Positions 1-8,775 of a DNA stretch of 64,000 nucleotides are shown in pieces. Source of the DNA: Vannielia litorea (GTDB lineage: Bacteria; Pseudomonadota; Alphaproteobacteria; Rhodobacterales; Rhodobacteraceae); assembly GCF_019801175.1 (NCBI RefSeq), contig NZ_JAHVJR010000001.1, forward strand, positions 434,001 to 498,000, given 5' to 3'. The notes beneath the pieces were generated by a model, which worked only from the letters and a program-made list of their open reading frames with translations, was not told the DNA's origin and did not search any database. Made by a program: the position numbers and the translations under genes. How positions within the stretch are numbered: the stretch's first letter is position 1; the number at the start of each line of letters is the position of its first letter.

Positions 1-789
1 CCAGCCGATCAGGGTGGAGAAGGGGATCTCGAGGTATTGCATCGGCGCCAGCGTGGCGGTCGGAGCGTGGCGCAGGCTCCATGTCATGAGCAGGTGCGCC
101 ATCGTGCCGATGCAGCCCATCGCGGCAATCAGCACCCACGTGGGCCGGTCAGGGGAGACCACGTCGAACTCCGCCCACCAACTGCCATCGGCGATGAGCA
201 GCAGCGGGGCGAGCAGCGCCGTGCCCATCAGCCCGCTCATCGACTGCATGGCCACCGGGTCCACATCGGCCCGCATGATCCGCGTGACCAGCATGAAGAA
301 GGCGAAGTTCACCGCCACCAGCACCGGCAACAGCGCCGCCCAGCCGACCGCCATGAAGGAGGGCTGAATCACCATGCAGGTGCCGAGGAACCCCACCGCG
401 CAGGCCGTCAGCCGCCGCGTGCCAACCTCCTCGCCCAAAAAGAACCAGCCCAGCAGCAGCATGATGAAGGGCATCACGAAGGCGATGGCCACGGCATCCG
501 CGAGCGGCAAAAACCGCAGGCTGAGAAACATCGAGCCGATGCCGACGATATGCAGCACCGTGCGCAGCGCGGTGAACCCCAGCGCCCGACGGCTCATCCT
601 GAGCGTGCCGCCCGTCAGCAGCACGATCGGCACCAGAATCAGCGCCTGAATGGCGAACCGAAAGAACACCAGCTGGCTCAGCGGCACATGCCCACCGAGC
701 AACTTCGCCACGCTGTCTCCGAGGGGCGCCAGAAGGCAGAACCCCAGCATGAGCGTGATACCTAAAAGGGGCCTGTCCGCCTGTTGCAT
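1..789 (-). CDS. DMT-family (EamA) permease, 3' end cut by window
   Basis: The reading frame runs from an ATG at 789 without a stop to base 1, giving 263 codons with the C-terminus missing. The translation begins MQQADRPLLGITLM and is almost wholly hydrophobic, with about eight membrane segments visible. It reads as a drug/metabolite transporter superfamily exporter: the first EamA repeat carries ADAVAIAFVMPF followed by LGEE, and a second repeat ends ATLAPMQYLEIPFSTLIGW. Its substrate cannot be read from sequence. It is a single inner-membrane protein, tail to head with the YqaA-like gene. The start is the first in-frame ATG; no strong ribosome site is seen. Confidence 0.85.
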   Translation of the reverse strand, partial: MQQADRPLLGITLMLGFCLLAPLGDSVAKLLGGHVPLSQLVFFRFAIQALILVPIVLLTGGTLRMSRRALGFTALRTVLHIVGIGSMFLSLRFLPLADAVAIAFVMPFIMLLLGWFFLGEEVGTRRLTACAVGFLGTCMVIQPSFMAVGWAALLPVLVAVNFAFFMLVTRIMRADVDPVAMQSMSGLMGTALLAPLLLIADGSWWAEFDVVSPDRPTWVLIAAMGCIGTMAHLLMTWSLRHAPTATLAPMQYLEIPFSTLIGW

Positions 790-843
790 GACGGAGTCAT
801 ATTTCGCCCCGCCCGCCGCGGCAATCCCCGAAACCGGGGCAGC

Positions 844-1272
844 TCAGAGCCAGGCGCGGGCCACGGCCATCACCGCCACATAGCGCCCGCCCTTGGCGAG
901 GGTGACGATCAGCACAAAGCTCCACAGCGGCTCCCGCAACAGGCCCGCCACCACCGTCAGCGGGTCGCCGATGAACGGCACCCAACTGGCCAGAAGGCTC
1001 CAGCGTCCCCAGCGGTGATACTGCGCCTCCGCCCGCGCCAGCCCCCGCTCCGAAACCGGAAACCACCGCCGCCCCCGGAACCGGCGCAACACCCGCCCGC
1101 AGAACCAGTTGACCACCGATCCCAGCACGTTGCCCAAGGTCGCCGTGACCACCAGCAACGTGGCCGAGAGTGCCGGGTCGCTGAGCAGAAAAACCAGCAC
1201 CGCCTCCGACTGCGCCGGCAGCAGCGTGGCCGCAACGAAGGCGGCAAGGAAGAGGGTCAGATAAGGCGCCAT
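844..1272 (-). CDS. YqaA/DedA-like small membrane protein
   Basis: A 142-residue protein starting MAPYLTLFLAAF, with hydrophobic segments near residues 3-25, 35-60 and in the C-terminal third. The motif ASWVPFIGDPLTVVAGLLR is the signature of the YqaA family, a short relative of DedA/SNARE-associated membrane proteins. These are integral inner-membrane proteins; DedA relatives are linked to lipid-carrier translocation and proton-motive-force homeostasis, while YqaA itself is uncharacterised. A longer start at 1335 is open but lacks family support, so the internal ATG at 1272 was chosen. It lies 55 bp upstream of the DMT gene on the same strand. Confidence 0.8.
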   Translation of the reverse strand: MAPYLTLFLAAFVAATLLPAQSEAVLVFLLSDPALSATLLVVTATLGNVLGSVVNWFCGRVLRRFRGRRWFPVSERGLARAEAQYHRWGRWSLLASWVPFIGDPLTVVAGLLREPLWSFVLIVTLAKGGRYVAVMAVARAWL

Positions 1273-1378
1273 CGCGCCGCGTGTAGCCCATGCCCCGCCG
1301 GATGCAATCACCCGCAGCGCGGCACCTGCCTGCACGCATCAGCCAAAGCCTCACCGCAGGGCCAGCCCGCCCCGCGCA

Positions 1379-2329
1379 CTACCCGCAGATCGGCAACTCC
1401 CGTGGCTCCGATTTCGGCAGCGACCGCCGCCAGCGGTTGATCACCGGCTGCAACTTCCGCTTCGGCCAGAACTTCGGCGCTCCGATCTCGCGCAGGCACG
1501 CATTGTTCCAGTAAAGCCCGTTGCCCGGCACCGAAGCCCCCGCCCGCGCGACCTTCTCCACCGCCTCGATATCCCGCCCCTCGGGGTAGATATACAGCGT
1601 CGTCGGTCGCCGCTCCGTCAGCCGCAAGATCTCCCGCGTCGCTTCGCCCGACCACGTGGTGCAGCCGTTGCTTCGCCCGCCGGTGTAATCCACCAGCCGC
1701 CCCACGGGCACGTAGCCTTCCTTGTCGGCATAGGGGCTCTGCGGCATCTGCATCCGGCACTGCCACTTCACGAAGACCGCCTGATGCCCGCCAATCGCCC
1801 TCTCGCGGGCGTTCGAGGTTTCCCCGGTGCCGTCGAACAGCAGGAAAGTCCGGTGAAACGGCACCAGCTTGCCCGACTGCCGGATGTAACCCTTGAAGGA
1901 GGTCCGCGTCTCGGCGGTGATGTAATCGCCCCCCATCGTCAGCTTCGAGCCTTCCGCATTGCTGAAGTGCCGCGCGCACTGCCGCCCGTTGGCAAAATTC
2001 GCCTGCTGCAACTTGCGCCCGTTGCCATGCCCGGAAGAGACCGCGCGAAACACCCGCTGCGCCTCGCAGATCGTGTAATACCGGCGCGACCCACCCGCCC
2101 GCGTGGCATCCATCGCCATGTAACAGGGGTTCTTCACCTGCCCCCGCCTGACCCGGTCCCGATAGAGCCCCCGCGCCCGCTCCAGCACCACAGGCGCAAT
2201 CTGCCCCTCCCCGGTGCCGACATGGGCCGCCAGCCAGCCGGGTATGCCTGGTTGTGCCGTGGATGGGCCGGACGCTAGGCCGGACAGTGCGAAGATAACG
2301 GCAACGAAAATGCGCATTCTGCGTCTCAT
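1379..2329 (-). CDS. YkuD_2-like murein L,D-transpeptidase-type secreted protein
   Basis: A 316-residue protein with an N-terminal signal peptide (MRRRMRIFVAVIFALSG, ending near SGPSTAQ). The body shows the layout of the YkuD_2 family: a SGHGNG segment, then HFSNAEGSKLTMGG, then GGRSNGCTTWS. In this family the Cys of the SxGC motif is the active-site nucleophile that forms or cleaves 3-3 peptidoglycan cross-links in the periplasm. The expected His lies upstream but is not certain. The start at 2329 is favoured over an ATG at 2371 because AGGAGG sits six bases before it and the signal peptide then begins cleanly. It stands alone; substrate and activity are inferred. Confidence 0.7.
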   Translation of the reverse strand: MRRRMRIFVAVIFALSGLASGPSTAQPGIPGWLAAHVGTGEGQIAPVVLERARGLYRDRVRRGQVKNPCYMAMDATRAGGSRRYYTICEAQRVFRAVSSGHGNGRKLQQANFANGRQCARHFSNAEGSKLTMGGDYITAETRTSFKGYIRQSGKLVPFHRTFLLFDGTGETSNARERAIGGHQAVFVKWQCRMQMPQSPYADKEGYVPVGRLVDYTGGRSNGCTTWSGEATREILRLTERRPTTLYIYPEGRDIEAVEKVARAGASVPGNGLYWNNACLREIGAPKFWPKRKLQPVINRWRRSLPKSEPRELPICG

Positions 2330-2567
2330 GAGGAACCTCCTGCTCGGTGGGCCTTGGGCGGAGGGTAGCATGAGGAAGGGTGGGGTGGGGAGGGGGGATG
2401 GGGTTTGGTGGCGAGGTGCTGGCTAGGGTCGGTTCTGCGGGACAGGGCCGGCTTTCGCTGCGAATGTTAAATCAAGGCTGAATCATCGACGGTGACCTAA
2501 AAGAAGAGAGGAACGCGGTCTTTCATTGTTGGCGCATAGCCCACAAAAATCTTTGCTGCGTCGAAAT

Positions 2568-4076
2568 TCAATTCTTCCGGCTGGCGCCGTTTTCGAACAC
2601 AATCATCCCAGTACGCATTTCGAAACCCAACTCATACCACGCCTCTCCGCTCGCAGTCTTTCCACGAGCTTGGCTTTTTGCGCGCCAATCAATCATCGCA
2701 GCCACAACGCACACTGTTTGGCCGCAGTTCACTTCGAAGCTGTTAGGTCTCGCGGTATATATCCTCTCTGGCCAGCGCTCTGCGAACTTCCGTTTTTGGC
2801 TGAGTAACCCAACCCTGGAAATCTCGTTATCGTAAAAGTCGATGCGATCCGCATAGGCTTGGTGCATTTTTCGCATTGCTTTAAGGTTGTCGCTAGACCA
2901 GTCAGAAAGGTACTGATTGTATGCGGCGATCATTTGCGAGCTTACATCGCCCTCTGTATCAGCCCCGCTATTCACCCCATCGATACACAGGCTAAAGGCA
3001 CTCTTCAAAATCTTTTTGTCTTTTTCCGTTGGCTTGACCTCAAGAAAGAAACTACGACCAATGGCACCGTGCAAGCCAACCGAAATCTTTGCATGGCTAT
3101 TCAGTAGTTCCACTCCGCTTTGGTTGATCTGAAGTTCAACTACCGCAGTTCCAGAACCAGTTAGAAAGCGTAGGGAACGTGGCGGGTACTCGAGTTTAGG
3201 ACTTCCCGGCGGATGCCATATTGAAAACCCAGACAGATATTCGCTGGCCATTTCGACCCACCCCTTGTTGAGCGGCTGGTAGTGTTCGGGCTGCGACAAC
3301 AAGAGAAAAGGCACACCGCTTCTGCAGTAAGCAGTAACTTGGCTGACCACGTTTCGACCTTGTGCATTATTGTAGTAGATCGAATATGCAACAACGCCTT
3401 CGCCATAGGGCTCGAGGATGAAATCAGAAAACGAATCCGCCGGTATAATATTGAGAGCTTTCAGATCGGCAGCACTTGGAATGTACATCTCCTCGGGAGG
3501 TGTCATGCTCATCTTCGAGAAGAGGGTTGGCGCGATCCCCATCCCCTCGATATACGCATGCAGAATCCCTGAAACGAATTGTGTGGAGCGTTGGGTTTCT
3601 CCGACCTTTTCGACATGACCTGATGCCGTACCTGCACTGCTGAATTGGTGAAAGCCTAGAACCGATCCCTCCTCAAGTTTACGATCTTCACCGCCCAGAA
3701 AGGCGAGTGCGCACGCTGACATGCACATACCTGGCTGCGCCGGAGGTAGCCAATAGCTATCCTCAGTTGTTCTCGGCTCGTAGGATGCCACCCTCGCTAT
3801 CAGCCCTTCGCGGCGGATCATCTCGCCCAACTCTACACCAGAAAATAGATTACCTCCCGGCGAGTTCAGATCAATATAGAACCTGAATCCATCAAATGGT
3901 TCTGTATCCAAGAACGACTGAAATGCGGCAGGCGTATTCTCAGTGATATCTCCGTCCGCCACCACGATGTTGCTATGATTCATGTAGATGATGTCGAACG
4001 TCATCTCTTTCGATGCAACTGGAGCAGCGAGGCAGCTTAGCAAAGAGAAGGCTGCAGCAACCTTGAGAATTCGCAT
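2568..4076 (-). CDS. Secreted ClpP-fold (COG3904-like) protein, atypical composition
   Basis: A 502-residue protein with a signal peptide (MRILKVAAAFSLLSCLAAPVASK). Residues about 25-200 look like a periplasmic ClpP/crotonase-fold domain: DLNSPGGNLFSGVELGEMI, then GMCMSACALAFLGG where the Ser would be the nucleophile, then VLGFHQF. The remaining 300 residues, with three further Cys, match nothing I recognise. The DNA is visibly richer in A/T than the genes around it and uses rarer codons, which suggests acquisition by transfer. It is monocistronic and followed by an AT-richer spacer. A smaller protein of the same fold lies at 51604-52122. Peptidase activity is not shown. Confidence 0.65.
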   Translation of the reverse strand: MRILKVAAAFSLLSCLAAPVASKEMTFDIIYMNHSNIVVADGDITENTPAAFQSFLDTEPFDGFRFYIDLNSPGGNLFSGVELGEMIRREGLIARVASYEPRTTEDSYWLPPAQPGMCMSACALAFLGGEDRKLEEGSVLGFHQFSSAGTASGHVEKVGETQRSTQFVSGILHAYIEGMGIAPTLFSKMSMTPPEEMYIPSAADLKALNIIPADSFSDFILEPYGEGVVAYSIYYNNAQGRNVVSQVTAYCRSGVPFLLLSQPEHYQPLNKGWVEMASEYLSGFSIWHPPGSPKLEYPPRSLRFLTGSGTAVVELQINQSGVELLNSHAKISVGLHGAIGRSFFLEVKPTEKDKKILKSAFSLCIDGVNSGADTEGDVSSQMIAAYNQYLSDWSSDNLKAMRKMHQAYADRIDFYDNEISRVGLLSQKRKFAERWPERIYTARPNSFEVNCGQTVCVVAAMIDWRAKSQARGKTASGEAWYELGFEMRTGMIVFENGASRKN

Positions 4077-4155
4077 GGAATACCCCTAACTTCCTGAAGT
4101 ATGGGTGGGGCCGCAAAGGCAGCGCCCAAAAAATTGATAGCCTAACCGACGAGGT

Positions 4156-4356
4156 TCAATCTTGAAACTCGTAAATTACTACAGGAGTAGAATCGTCAAA
4201 GCCGACTGCATCCCGCGCTTGAGTGACCATACCACGATCTGAACGGCGGGGTTTGTCGCCAGTCAAGGGCACATGTGTACTTAGGCTTTCAACCAGATCT
4301 TCGCCGCGATGCCAAAAAAGTCCATGCCCAAAGCTGTAATTCTCGCAAACACCCCC
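4156..4356 (-). pseudogene. Orphan reading-frame remnant without a start
   Basis: Directly after the DoeA-like stop codon the same frame stays open for about 66 codons, to a TGA at 4156-4158. The translation contains ENYSFGHGLFWHRG and ends STPVVIYEFQD. No ATG, GTG or TTG with a ribosome site starts it; the only in-frame ATG would give a peptide of about 24 residues. Composition resembles the AT-richer gene at 2568-4076. It may be the C-terminal stub of a lost gene or simply chance. No family recognised. Confidence 0.25.
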
Positions 4357-5607
4357 TCAGGGCTTCACCACCAACCCCGGCGGCGTCGTCGCCAGATACT
4401 CCGCGCTCGCATCATTGATCAGCATCGTCTCGGTCAGCTCGATCCCGCCGTCCTCCAGCCACAGCCCCGGCATGAAGTGAAACACCATGCCCGGTTGCAG
4501 CTCTGTCTCGTCGCCCTCCCGCAGGCTCATCGTGCGCTCGCCCCAGTCGGGCGGGTAGCTGAGGCCCACAGAGTAGCCGCAGCGGCTGGTTTTCTCGAAG
4601 CCGTAGCGGTTGAGCGTCTGGGTGAACGACCGCGCCACCTCGGCGCAGGTCGCCCCCGGCCTTGCCGCCCCCATCACCGCCGCCGTGGCCGCCATCAGCG
4701 CCTCTTCGGCCTTGCGGTAATTGTTCGGCGGCTCGCCAAAGAACAGCGTCCGCGATTGCGGGCAATGGTAGCGCCGGTGCACCCCCGCGATCTCGAAGAA
4801 CGTCGGCACCCCGCGCGGGATCGGCGCGCCATCCCACGTCAGGTGCGGGGCGGTGGCATCCATTCCCGAGGGCGTCATCGGCACGATCGCCGGGTAGTCC
4901 CCCCAGGCCCCCCGCGTGCCGAGCGCGCCCGCTTTCAGGATCTCGGCCACCAGTGCGTTCTTCTGCATCCCCGGTTCCGCGACCTCGGCGATCACACGGT
5001 GCATCTCGGTCACGATCTCGCCCGCGCGGCGCATGTAGCTGATCTCCGCCGGAGATTTCACCGCCCGGCACCAGTTCACCAGCCCGGTCGCGTCGCTCAC
5101 ATCCGCATCCGGCAGGCCCGCCGTGAGGGCGCGATGGGCGGCGGCGGAATAGTAATAATTGTCCAGCTCCACCCCGATGCTGGCCGTCCCGTGGCCCCAG
5201 TCCACCATCAGCTCCGCCAGCACCGTCATCGGATGCGCCTGCGGGTTCTGCACCAGCCAATCCTCGTAGCCGAAGATATGGTCGTGCGACATCCAGACTG
5301 TCCGCCGTGCCCCCGCCGCATCCATCCCCCGGCCCCACCAGATGGGATCATGCCGCTGGCTGACCACCACCGCCTGATGCACGTAGAACGACCAGCCGTC
5401 ATACCCCGTGAGCCACGCCATGTTCGACGGGTCCGAGATGACCAGAACCTCCACCCCCTGCGCCTCCATAGACGCCCGAACGGCCGCCAGCCGCTCGTGA
5501 TATTCGGTGCGCGCGAAGGCCAGCGCAGAGGAGGGCAGGGCCGCCGCCGGGGCGGACCCGCCTTGCAGGGCCATCGGAGCGGAGGGGGTGCGGGGCTTGG
5601 TGGTCAT
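4357..5607 (-). CDS. doeA: Ectoine hydrolase-like M24 family protein (DoeA-type)
   Basis: A 416-residue pita-bread protein: creatinase/prolidase N-domain (EYHERLAAVRASM, DPSNMAWLTGYDGWSFYVHQ) followed by an M24 domain. The GYDGWSFYVHQ stretch is characteristic of DoeA, which opens the ectoine ring to N-acetyl-diaminobutyrate. Canonical M24 metal ligands are replaced (FFEIAG in place of the Asp motif; GYSVGLSYPPDW in place of GHG), as in metal-free creatinase relatives. The start is uncertain: ATG 5607 precedes MTTKPRTPSAP, but an ATG at 5694 is open and none has a good ribosome site. The usual doeB, doeC and uptake partners are not adjacent, so the substrate assignment is moderate. Confidence 0.7.
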   Translation of the reverse strand: MTTKPRTPSAPMALQGGSAPAAALPSSALAFARTEYHERLAAVRASMEAQGVEVLVISDPSNMAWLTGYDGWSFYVHQAVVVSQRHDPIWWGRGMDAAGARRTVWMSHDHIFGYEDWLVQNPQAHPMTVLAELMVDWGHGTASIGVELDNYYYSAAAHRALTAGLPDADVSDATGLVNWCRAVKSPAEISYMRRAGEIVTEMHRVIAEVAEPGMQKNALVAEILKAGALGTRGAWGDYPAIVPMTPSGMDATAPHLTWDGAPIPRGVPTFFEIAGVHRRYHCPQSRTLFFGEPPNNYRKAEEALMAATAAVMGAARPGATCAEVARSFTQTLNRYGFEKTSRCGYSVGLSYPPDWGERTMSLREGDETELQPGMVFHFMPGLWLEDGGIELTETMLINDASAEYLATTPPGLVVKP

Positions 5608-5796
5608 GAGGGGAGGTGAGCAGGGTTTGGGAAGCGTGGCAAGGGGAGATGGGGCGCGACTTGTCCTGCCACCCCCTGCGGCCCGCGAAACCATCGATCA
5701 CGTTCGCAAGGCCAGCGCCCGTCTCGCACGGGGCGCCTCTCCCCAAGCGCTGCTATCCCGGCTGCACACTCCGTTTACGCTTGATCCAGCCTCACC

Positions 5797-5832
5797 GAAG
5801 CGCCCGCCCCGTGGGGGGGCGGGACGGGCGCT
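5797..5832 (-). terminator. GC-rich hairpin downstream of nuclease gene
   Basis: An inverted repeat with arms close to AGCGCCCG and CGGGCGCT encloses a C-rich/G-rich core. It lies about 60 bp beyond the stop of the SNase-like gene. No T-run follows, so it would act as a weak or Rho-assisted terminator if at all. Confidence 0.35.
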
Positions 5833-5892
5833 GGCCGCCGGTGGCGGCCGGGTCTAACGCCTAACCGAGCATTTCGATCTCGGGGCAGGCCG

Positions 5893-6636
5893 TCACTTTG
5901 CGCCCGTTCCTGACTTCTGCCGCGCCTCGAATTTTGCCCAGACATGCATCCGGCCCTTCTGACGGGCATCGGCAAGCCAGAGCTTTTTTCGGGCGTCCTC
6001 TGTCTCCAGAGGGCGATAGATGCCCCCAGAGAACTTCGGCCAGTCGATGGCCATACCGATCTTGACCATTTCCGCCGAGAGATCCCGCCCGTCCGGCAGA
6101 AAGCACTTCGCCACCGTGCGCCCGTGGTCATCGGTATCGGTAATCACGGCCCGAATCTTCATGCCCTTGCACAGGGCGACCAATGCCCATTTGGCTTTCT
6201 TGCCGAATGGGTGGTTCATTTCTGGTGCATCAATTCCGAAAAGCCTGATCTGGGTCTTGTTGATCGTGATGGTATCTCCGTCCACCACATAGGCCGCGCC
6301 CGAAATTTCTTCGTGATCCAAGCTCGGTTCGGCGCTTGTCTCATCGAAGGGAGGAGGGTTGTCGATATTCCTCCGAGTTTGCGGGGAGGGCGTAGCGGCC
6401 GGCTGTGTCGGTAGCACAGGTTTCGCAACCGCCGTGGAAGGCCTCGGTGCAGGCTGCGTGGATCGCGCGCTCTGTCTAACCGGGGTCGCACGGCGCTTTG
6501 GCGGCTGCGAAGAAAACCCTTCGCGGATCGTTCTCTTGACGGCCCTCTTGGCGGAGCGTTCCGCGTTCTTGAGCGTGCCGCCTATGAGCAGAAAGGCAAT
6601 TAATCCAACTGCGCCGAGAATAACTTCCAAAATCAA
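5893..6636 (-). CDS. Membrane-anchored SNase-like (thermonuclease family) protein
   Basis: A 247-residue protein: one N-terminal membrane segment (MILEVILGAVGLIAFLLIGG), a basic and then Pro/Thr-rich linker to about residue 110, and a C-terminal staphylococcal-nuclease OB-fold domain. The domain shows VDGDTITINKTQIRLFGIDAPE and DHGRTVAKCF, which supply the Asp, Arg and calcium-binding residues of the family. The enzyme would cleave single-stranded DNA or RNA at the membrane surface, probably periplasmic. The start codon is TTG (6634-6636), preceded by AGGAAGG. That ribosome site lies inside a perfect short hairpin (see 6639-6656), which suggests controlled translation. No operon partner. Confidence 0.8.
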   Translation of the reverse strand: MILEVILGAVGLIAFLLIGGTLKNAERSAKRAVKRTIREGFSSQPPKRRATPVRQSARSTQPAPRPSTAVAKPVLPTQPAATPSPQTRRNIDNPPPFDETSAEPSLDHEEISGAAYVVDGDTITINKTQIRLFGIDAPEMNHPFGKKAKWALVALCKGMKIRAVITDTDDHGRTVAKCFLPDGRDLSAEMVKIGMAIDWPKFSGGIYRPLETEDARKKLWLADARQKGRMHVWAKFEARQKSGTGAK

Positions 6637-6638
6637 AC

Positions 6639-6656
6639 CCTTCCTAAATAGGAAGG
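6639..6656 (-). promoter_or_regulatory. Palindrome sequestering the nuclease ribosome site
   Basis: CCTTCCTAAATAGGAAGG is a perfect palindrome with eight-base arms around two bases. On the mRNA the 3' arm is the Shine-Dalgarno AGGAAGG directly before the TTG start at 6636, so the folded hairpin would hide it. It could equally be a DNA operator. Confidence 0.5.
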
Positions 6657-6704
6657 AAGCCTATGGATATTTGGTTTGTCCGCAAGGGCCGCTAAGTCTT
6701 TAAC

Positions 6705-8078
6705 TCAACAATTCGGCACATTCACCGCCAGCCCGCCCAGCGCCGTCTCCTTATACTTCTCACTCATGTCCCGCCCCGTTTCCAGCAGCGTCCTTATACA
6801 CGCATCCAGCGGCACCAAATGCGACCCATCCCCCCGCAGCGCCAAACTCGCCGCCGAGACCGCCTTGATCGCCCCCAGCCCGTTCCGCTCGATGCAGGGC
6901 ACCTGCACCAGCCCGCGCACCGGGTCGCAGGTCATCCCAAGGTGATGCTCCAGCGCGATCTCGGCGGCATTCTCCACCTGCTCCGCCGTCCCGCCCATCA
7001 CCGCGCATAGCCCGGCCGCCGCCATCGCCGCCGCAGACCCAACCTCCGCCTGGCACCCCGCCTCGGCGCCAGAAATGGAAGCGTTGTGCTTGATCAGCCC
7101 GCCCACCGCCGCCGCTGTCAGCAAAAACTCCCCGACGCGTGAGGGCACAGCCCCCGGCACATGGTCCAGCCAGTAGCGGATCACCGCAGGCACAACCCCA
7201 GCCGCGCCATTGGTCGGCGCGGTCACCACCTGCCCGCCCGCCGCGTTCTCCTCGTTCACCGCCATCGCGTAGCAGCTCATCCAATCGTTGATCGTGTGCG
7301 GCGCGGTCAGGTTCATGCCGCGCTCCGCCTGCAAGGCCCGCCAGATACCCGCCGCCCGCCGCTTCACCTTCAAGCCGCCCGGCAGCACGCCGTCGCTCTC
7401 CAACCCGCGCTGCAAACAGCCATCCATCACCTCCCAGATACGCGCCAGCCCCTTCTCGATCTCTGCCGCACTCCGGCGGGTCCGCTCATTGGCCATCTTC
7501 ATGGCCGCAATCGAAAGCCCGCTCTCGGCGGCCATGTCGAGCATCTCCTGCGCCGACTTGAACGCAAAGGGCACCGGCGCGCCCTGCGCCGTATCCGCCC
7601 CTGCCGCCAGCTCCGCCTCGCTGAGCACAAATCCCCCGCCGACCGAGTAATAAACCTCCCGGTCAATCACATCGCCCTGCGCGTCCAGCGCCTCGAAGGC
7701 CAGCCCATTGGGGTGGCCGGGCAGGGGGGCGTCATAGTCGAACACCAGGTCATTGGCCGGCGCAAACCGCAGCACGCCCAGCCCCTCTGGCTCCACCACG
7801 CCGCGCGCCTTCACATCCGCCAGCGCCGCCTCGCCGGCCTCGGCCTCGTAGGTCTCCGGCACCAGCCCCGCGAGGCCCAAGATCACCGCGCGGTCGGTCG
7901 CATGGCCGACCCCGGTGAAGGCGAGCGAGCCGTGCAGCCGCGCCCGCAGGCCGGTCACCTCGAAGGGCAGGCCGCGCACCCGTTCCAGGTAGCGCGTGGC
8001 GGCCACCATCGGTCCCATGGTGTGAGACGATGACGGGCCGATGCCCACCTTGAACATTTCAAAGACGGAGACGAACAT
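6705..8078 (-). CDS. sdaA: L-serine ammonia-lyase (iron-sulfur type)
   Basis: A 457-residue single-chain L-serine dehydratase, converting serine to pyruvate and ammonia in the cytoplasm. The N-terminal beta domain has MFVSVFEMFKVGIGPSSSHTMGPM, the alpha domain has the Cys residues for the 4Fe-4S cluster (SGAEAGCQAEVGSA and TCDPVRGLVQVPCIERN), and the C-terminus ends with Cys (NVPNC), as is usual in this family, where it plugs the active site. Length matches the E. coli enzymes. The start at 8078 gives the conserved MFVSVFE; an ATG four codons upstream (8090) is possible. It is divergent from the GNAT gene, with about 100 bp between. Confidence 0.95.
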   Translation of the reverse strand: MFVSVFEMFKVGIGPSSSHTMGPMVAATRYLERVRGLPFEVTGLRARLHGSLAFTGVGHATDRAVILGLAGLVPETYEAEAGEAALADVKARGVVEPEGLGVLRFAPANDLVFDYDAPLPGHPNGLAFEALDAQGDVIDREVYYSVGGGFVLSEAELAAGADTAQGAPVPFAFKSAQEMLDMAAESGLSIAAMKMANERTRRSAAEIEKGLARIWEVMDGCLQRGLESDGVLPGGLKVKRRAAGIWRALQAERGMNLTAPHTINDWMSCYAMAVNEENAAGGQVVTAPTNGAAGVVPAVIRYWLDHVPGAVPSRVGEFLLTAAAVGGLIKHNASISGAEAGCQAEVGSAAAMAAAGLCAVMGGTAEQVENAAEIALEHHLGMTCDPVRGLVQVPCIERNGLGAIKAVSAASLALRGDGSHLVPLDACIRTLLETGRDMSEKYKETALGGLAVNVPNC

Positions 8079-8181
8079 GGCCGCCACCATGCCAGCGTCG
8101 CGCCGCGCGGCAAGCCTGAAAACGACATTTCCCACGCCGCGCCCGCACTGAGCCCAACCGATGCACACCGATGCTAGACCG

Positions 8182-8706
8182 ATGATCGAAACCGCCCGCC
8201 TCCTGCTGCGCCCCTTCGAGCCGGATGACCTGCCCGCCTTCGCGGCGATGAACGCCGACGCGCAGGTCATGCGCTACTTTCCCGCGCCCAAGTCCGAGGC
8301 GGAGACCGGCGAGATGCTCGCCCGCTGCACCGCGCTCTGGGCGGCGAACGGCATGGCCTTCTCGGCGGTGACAAACCATCGCGGTCAGTTCCTCGGCATG
8401 TGCGGGCTGCACCGGCCCGAGGGCCTCCCGCTCTCGCCCTGCGTCGAGATCGGCTGGCGCTTCATCCCGGCGGCCTGGGGCAAGGGGTTGGCCTCCGAGG
8501 CCGCCCGCGCCTGGCTCGCCTGGGGCTGGGATCAGGGGCTGAAGGAGATCCTCGCCTACACGCCCCTGCTCAACACACCCTCCCGCGACCTGATGGCCCG
8601 TATTGGCATGGCGGAGGCCCCCGATCTGGCCTTCGACCACCCCGACATCGACGAGGGCCACCCGCTCCGGCCCATGTTCGTGGCCCGCATCCGCCGCCCC
8701 GGCTGA
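8182..8706 (+). CDS. GNAT acetyltransferase (RimJ/RimL type)
   Basis: A 174-residue acyl-CoA N-acyltransferase. It begins MIETARLLLRPFEPDDLPAF, the standard opening of the RimJ/RimL subgroup, and carries IGWRFIPAAWGKGLASEAARAW, the acetyl-CoA pyrophosphate-binding loop (motif A). Targets in this subgroup range from ribosomal protein N-termini to small amines; the substrate here is unknown. The start at 8182 gives the typical family beginning; the ATG at 8161 adds MHTDARP and is also open. It faces away from sdaA and is separated from the CDF exporter by a 197-bp spacer with tandem repeats. Confidence 0.85.
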   Translation: MIETARLLLRPFEPDDLPAFAAMNADAQVMRYFPAPKSEAETGEMLARCTALWAANGMAFSAVTNHRGQFLGMCGLHRPEGLPLSPCVEIGWRFIPAAWGKGLASEAARAWLAWGWDQGLKEILAYTPLLNTPSRDLMARIGMAEAPDLAFDHPDIDEGHPLRPMFVARIRRPG

Positions 8707-8775
8707 GGGCCCGCCTGCCCCCCGTCAACCCGGCCCGCGCGGTGGGGTAACACTCGGGCGCCTTGCAATATCGCG

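Noticed and set aside
37..1440. Plus-strand frames rich in His, Arg and Gln over the DMT and YqaA genes
   Set aside because: Antisense shadows of clear membrane-protein genes on the minus strand.
4309..5619. A 436-codon plus-strand frame over the DoeA-like gene
   Set aside because: Arg/His/Pro-rich shadow frame; the minus strand encodes a recognisable M24 protein over the same bases.
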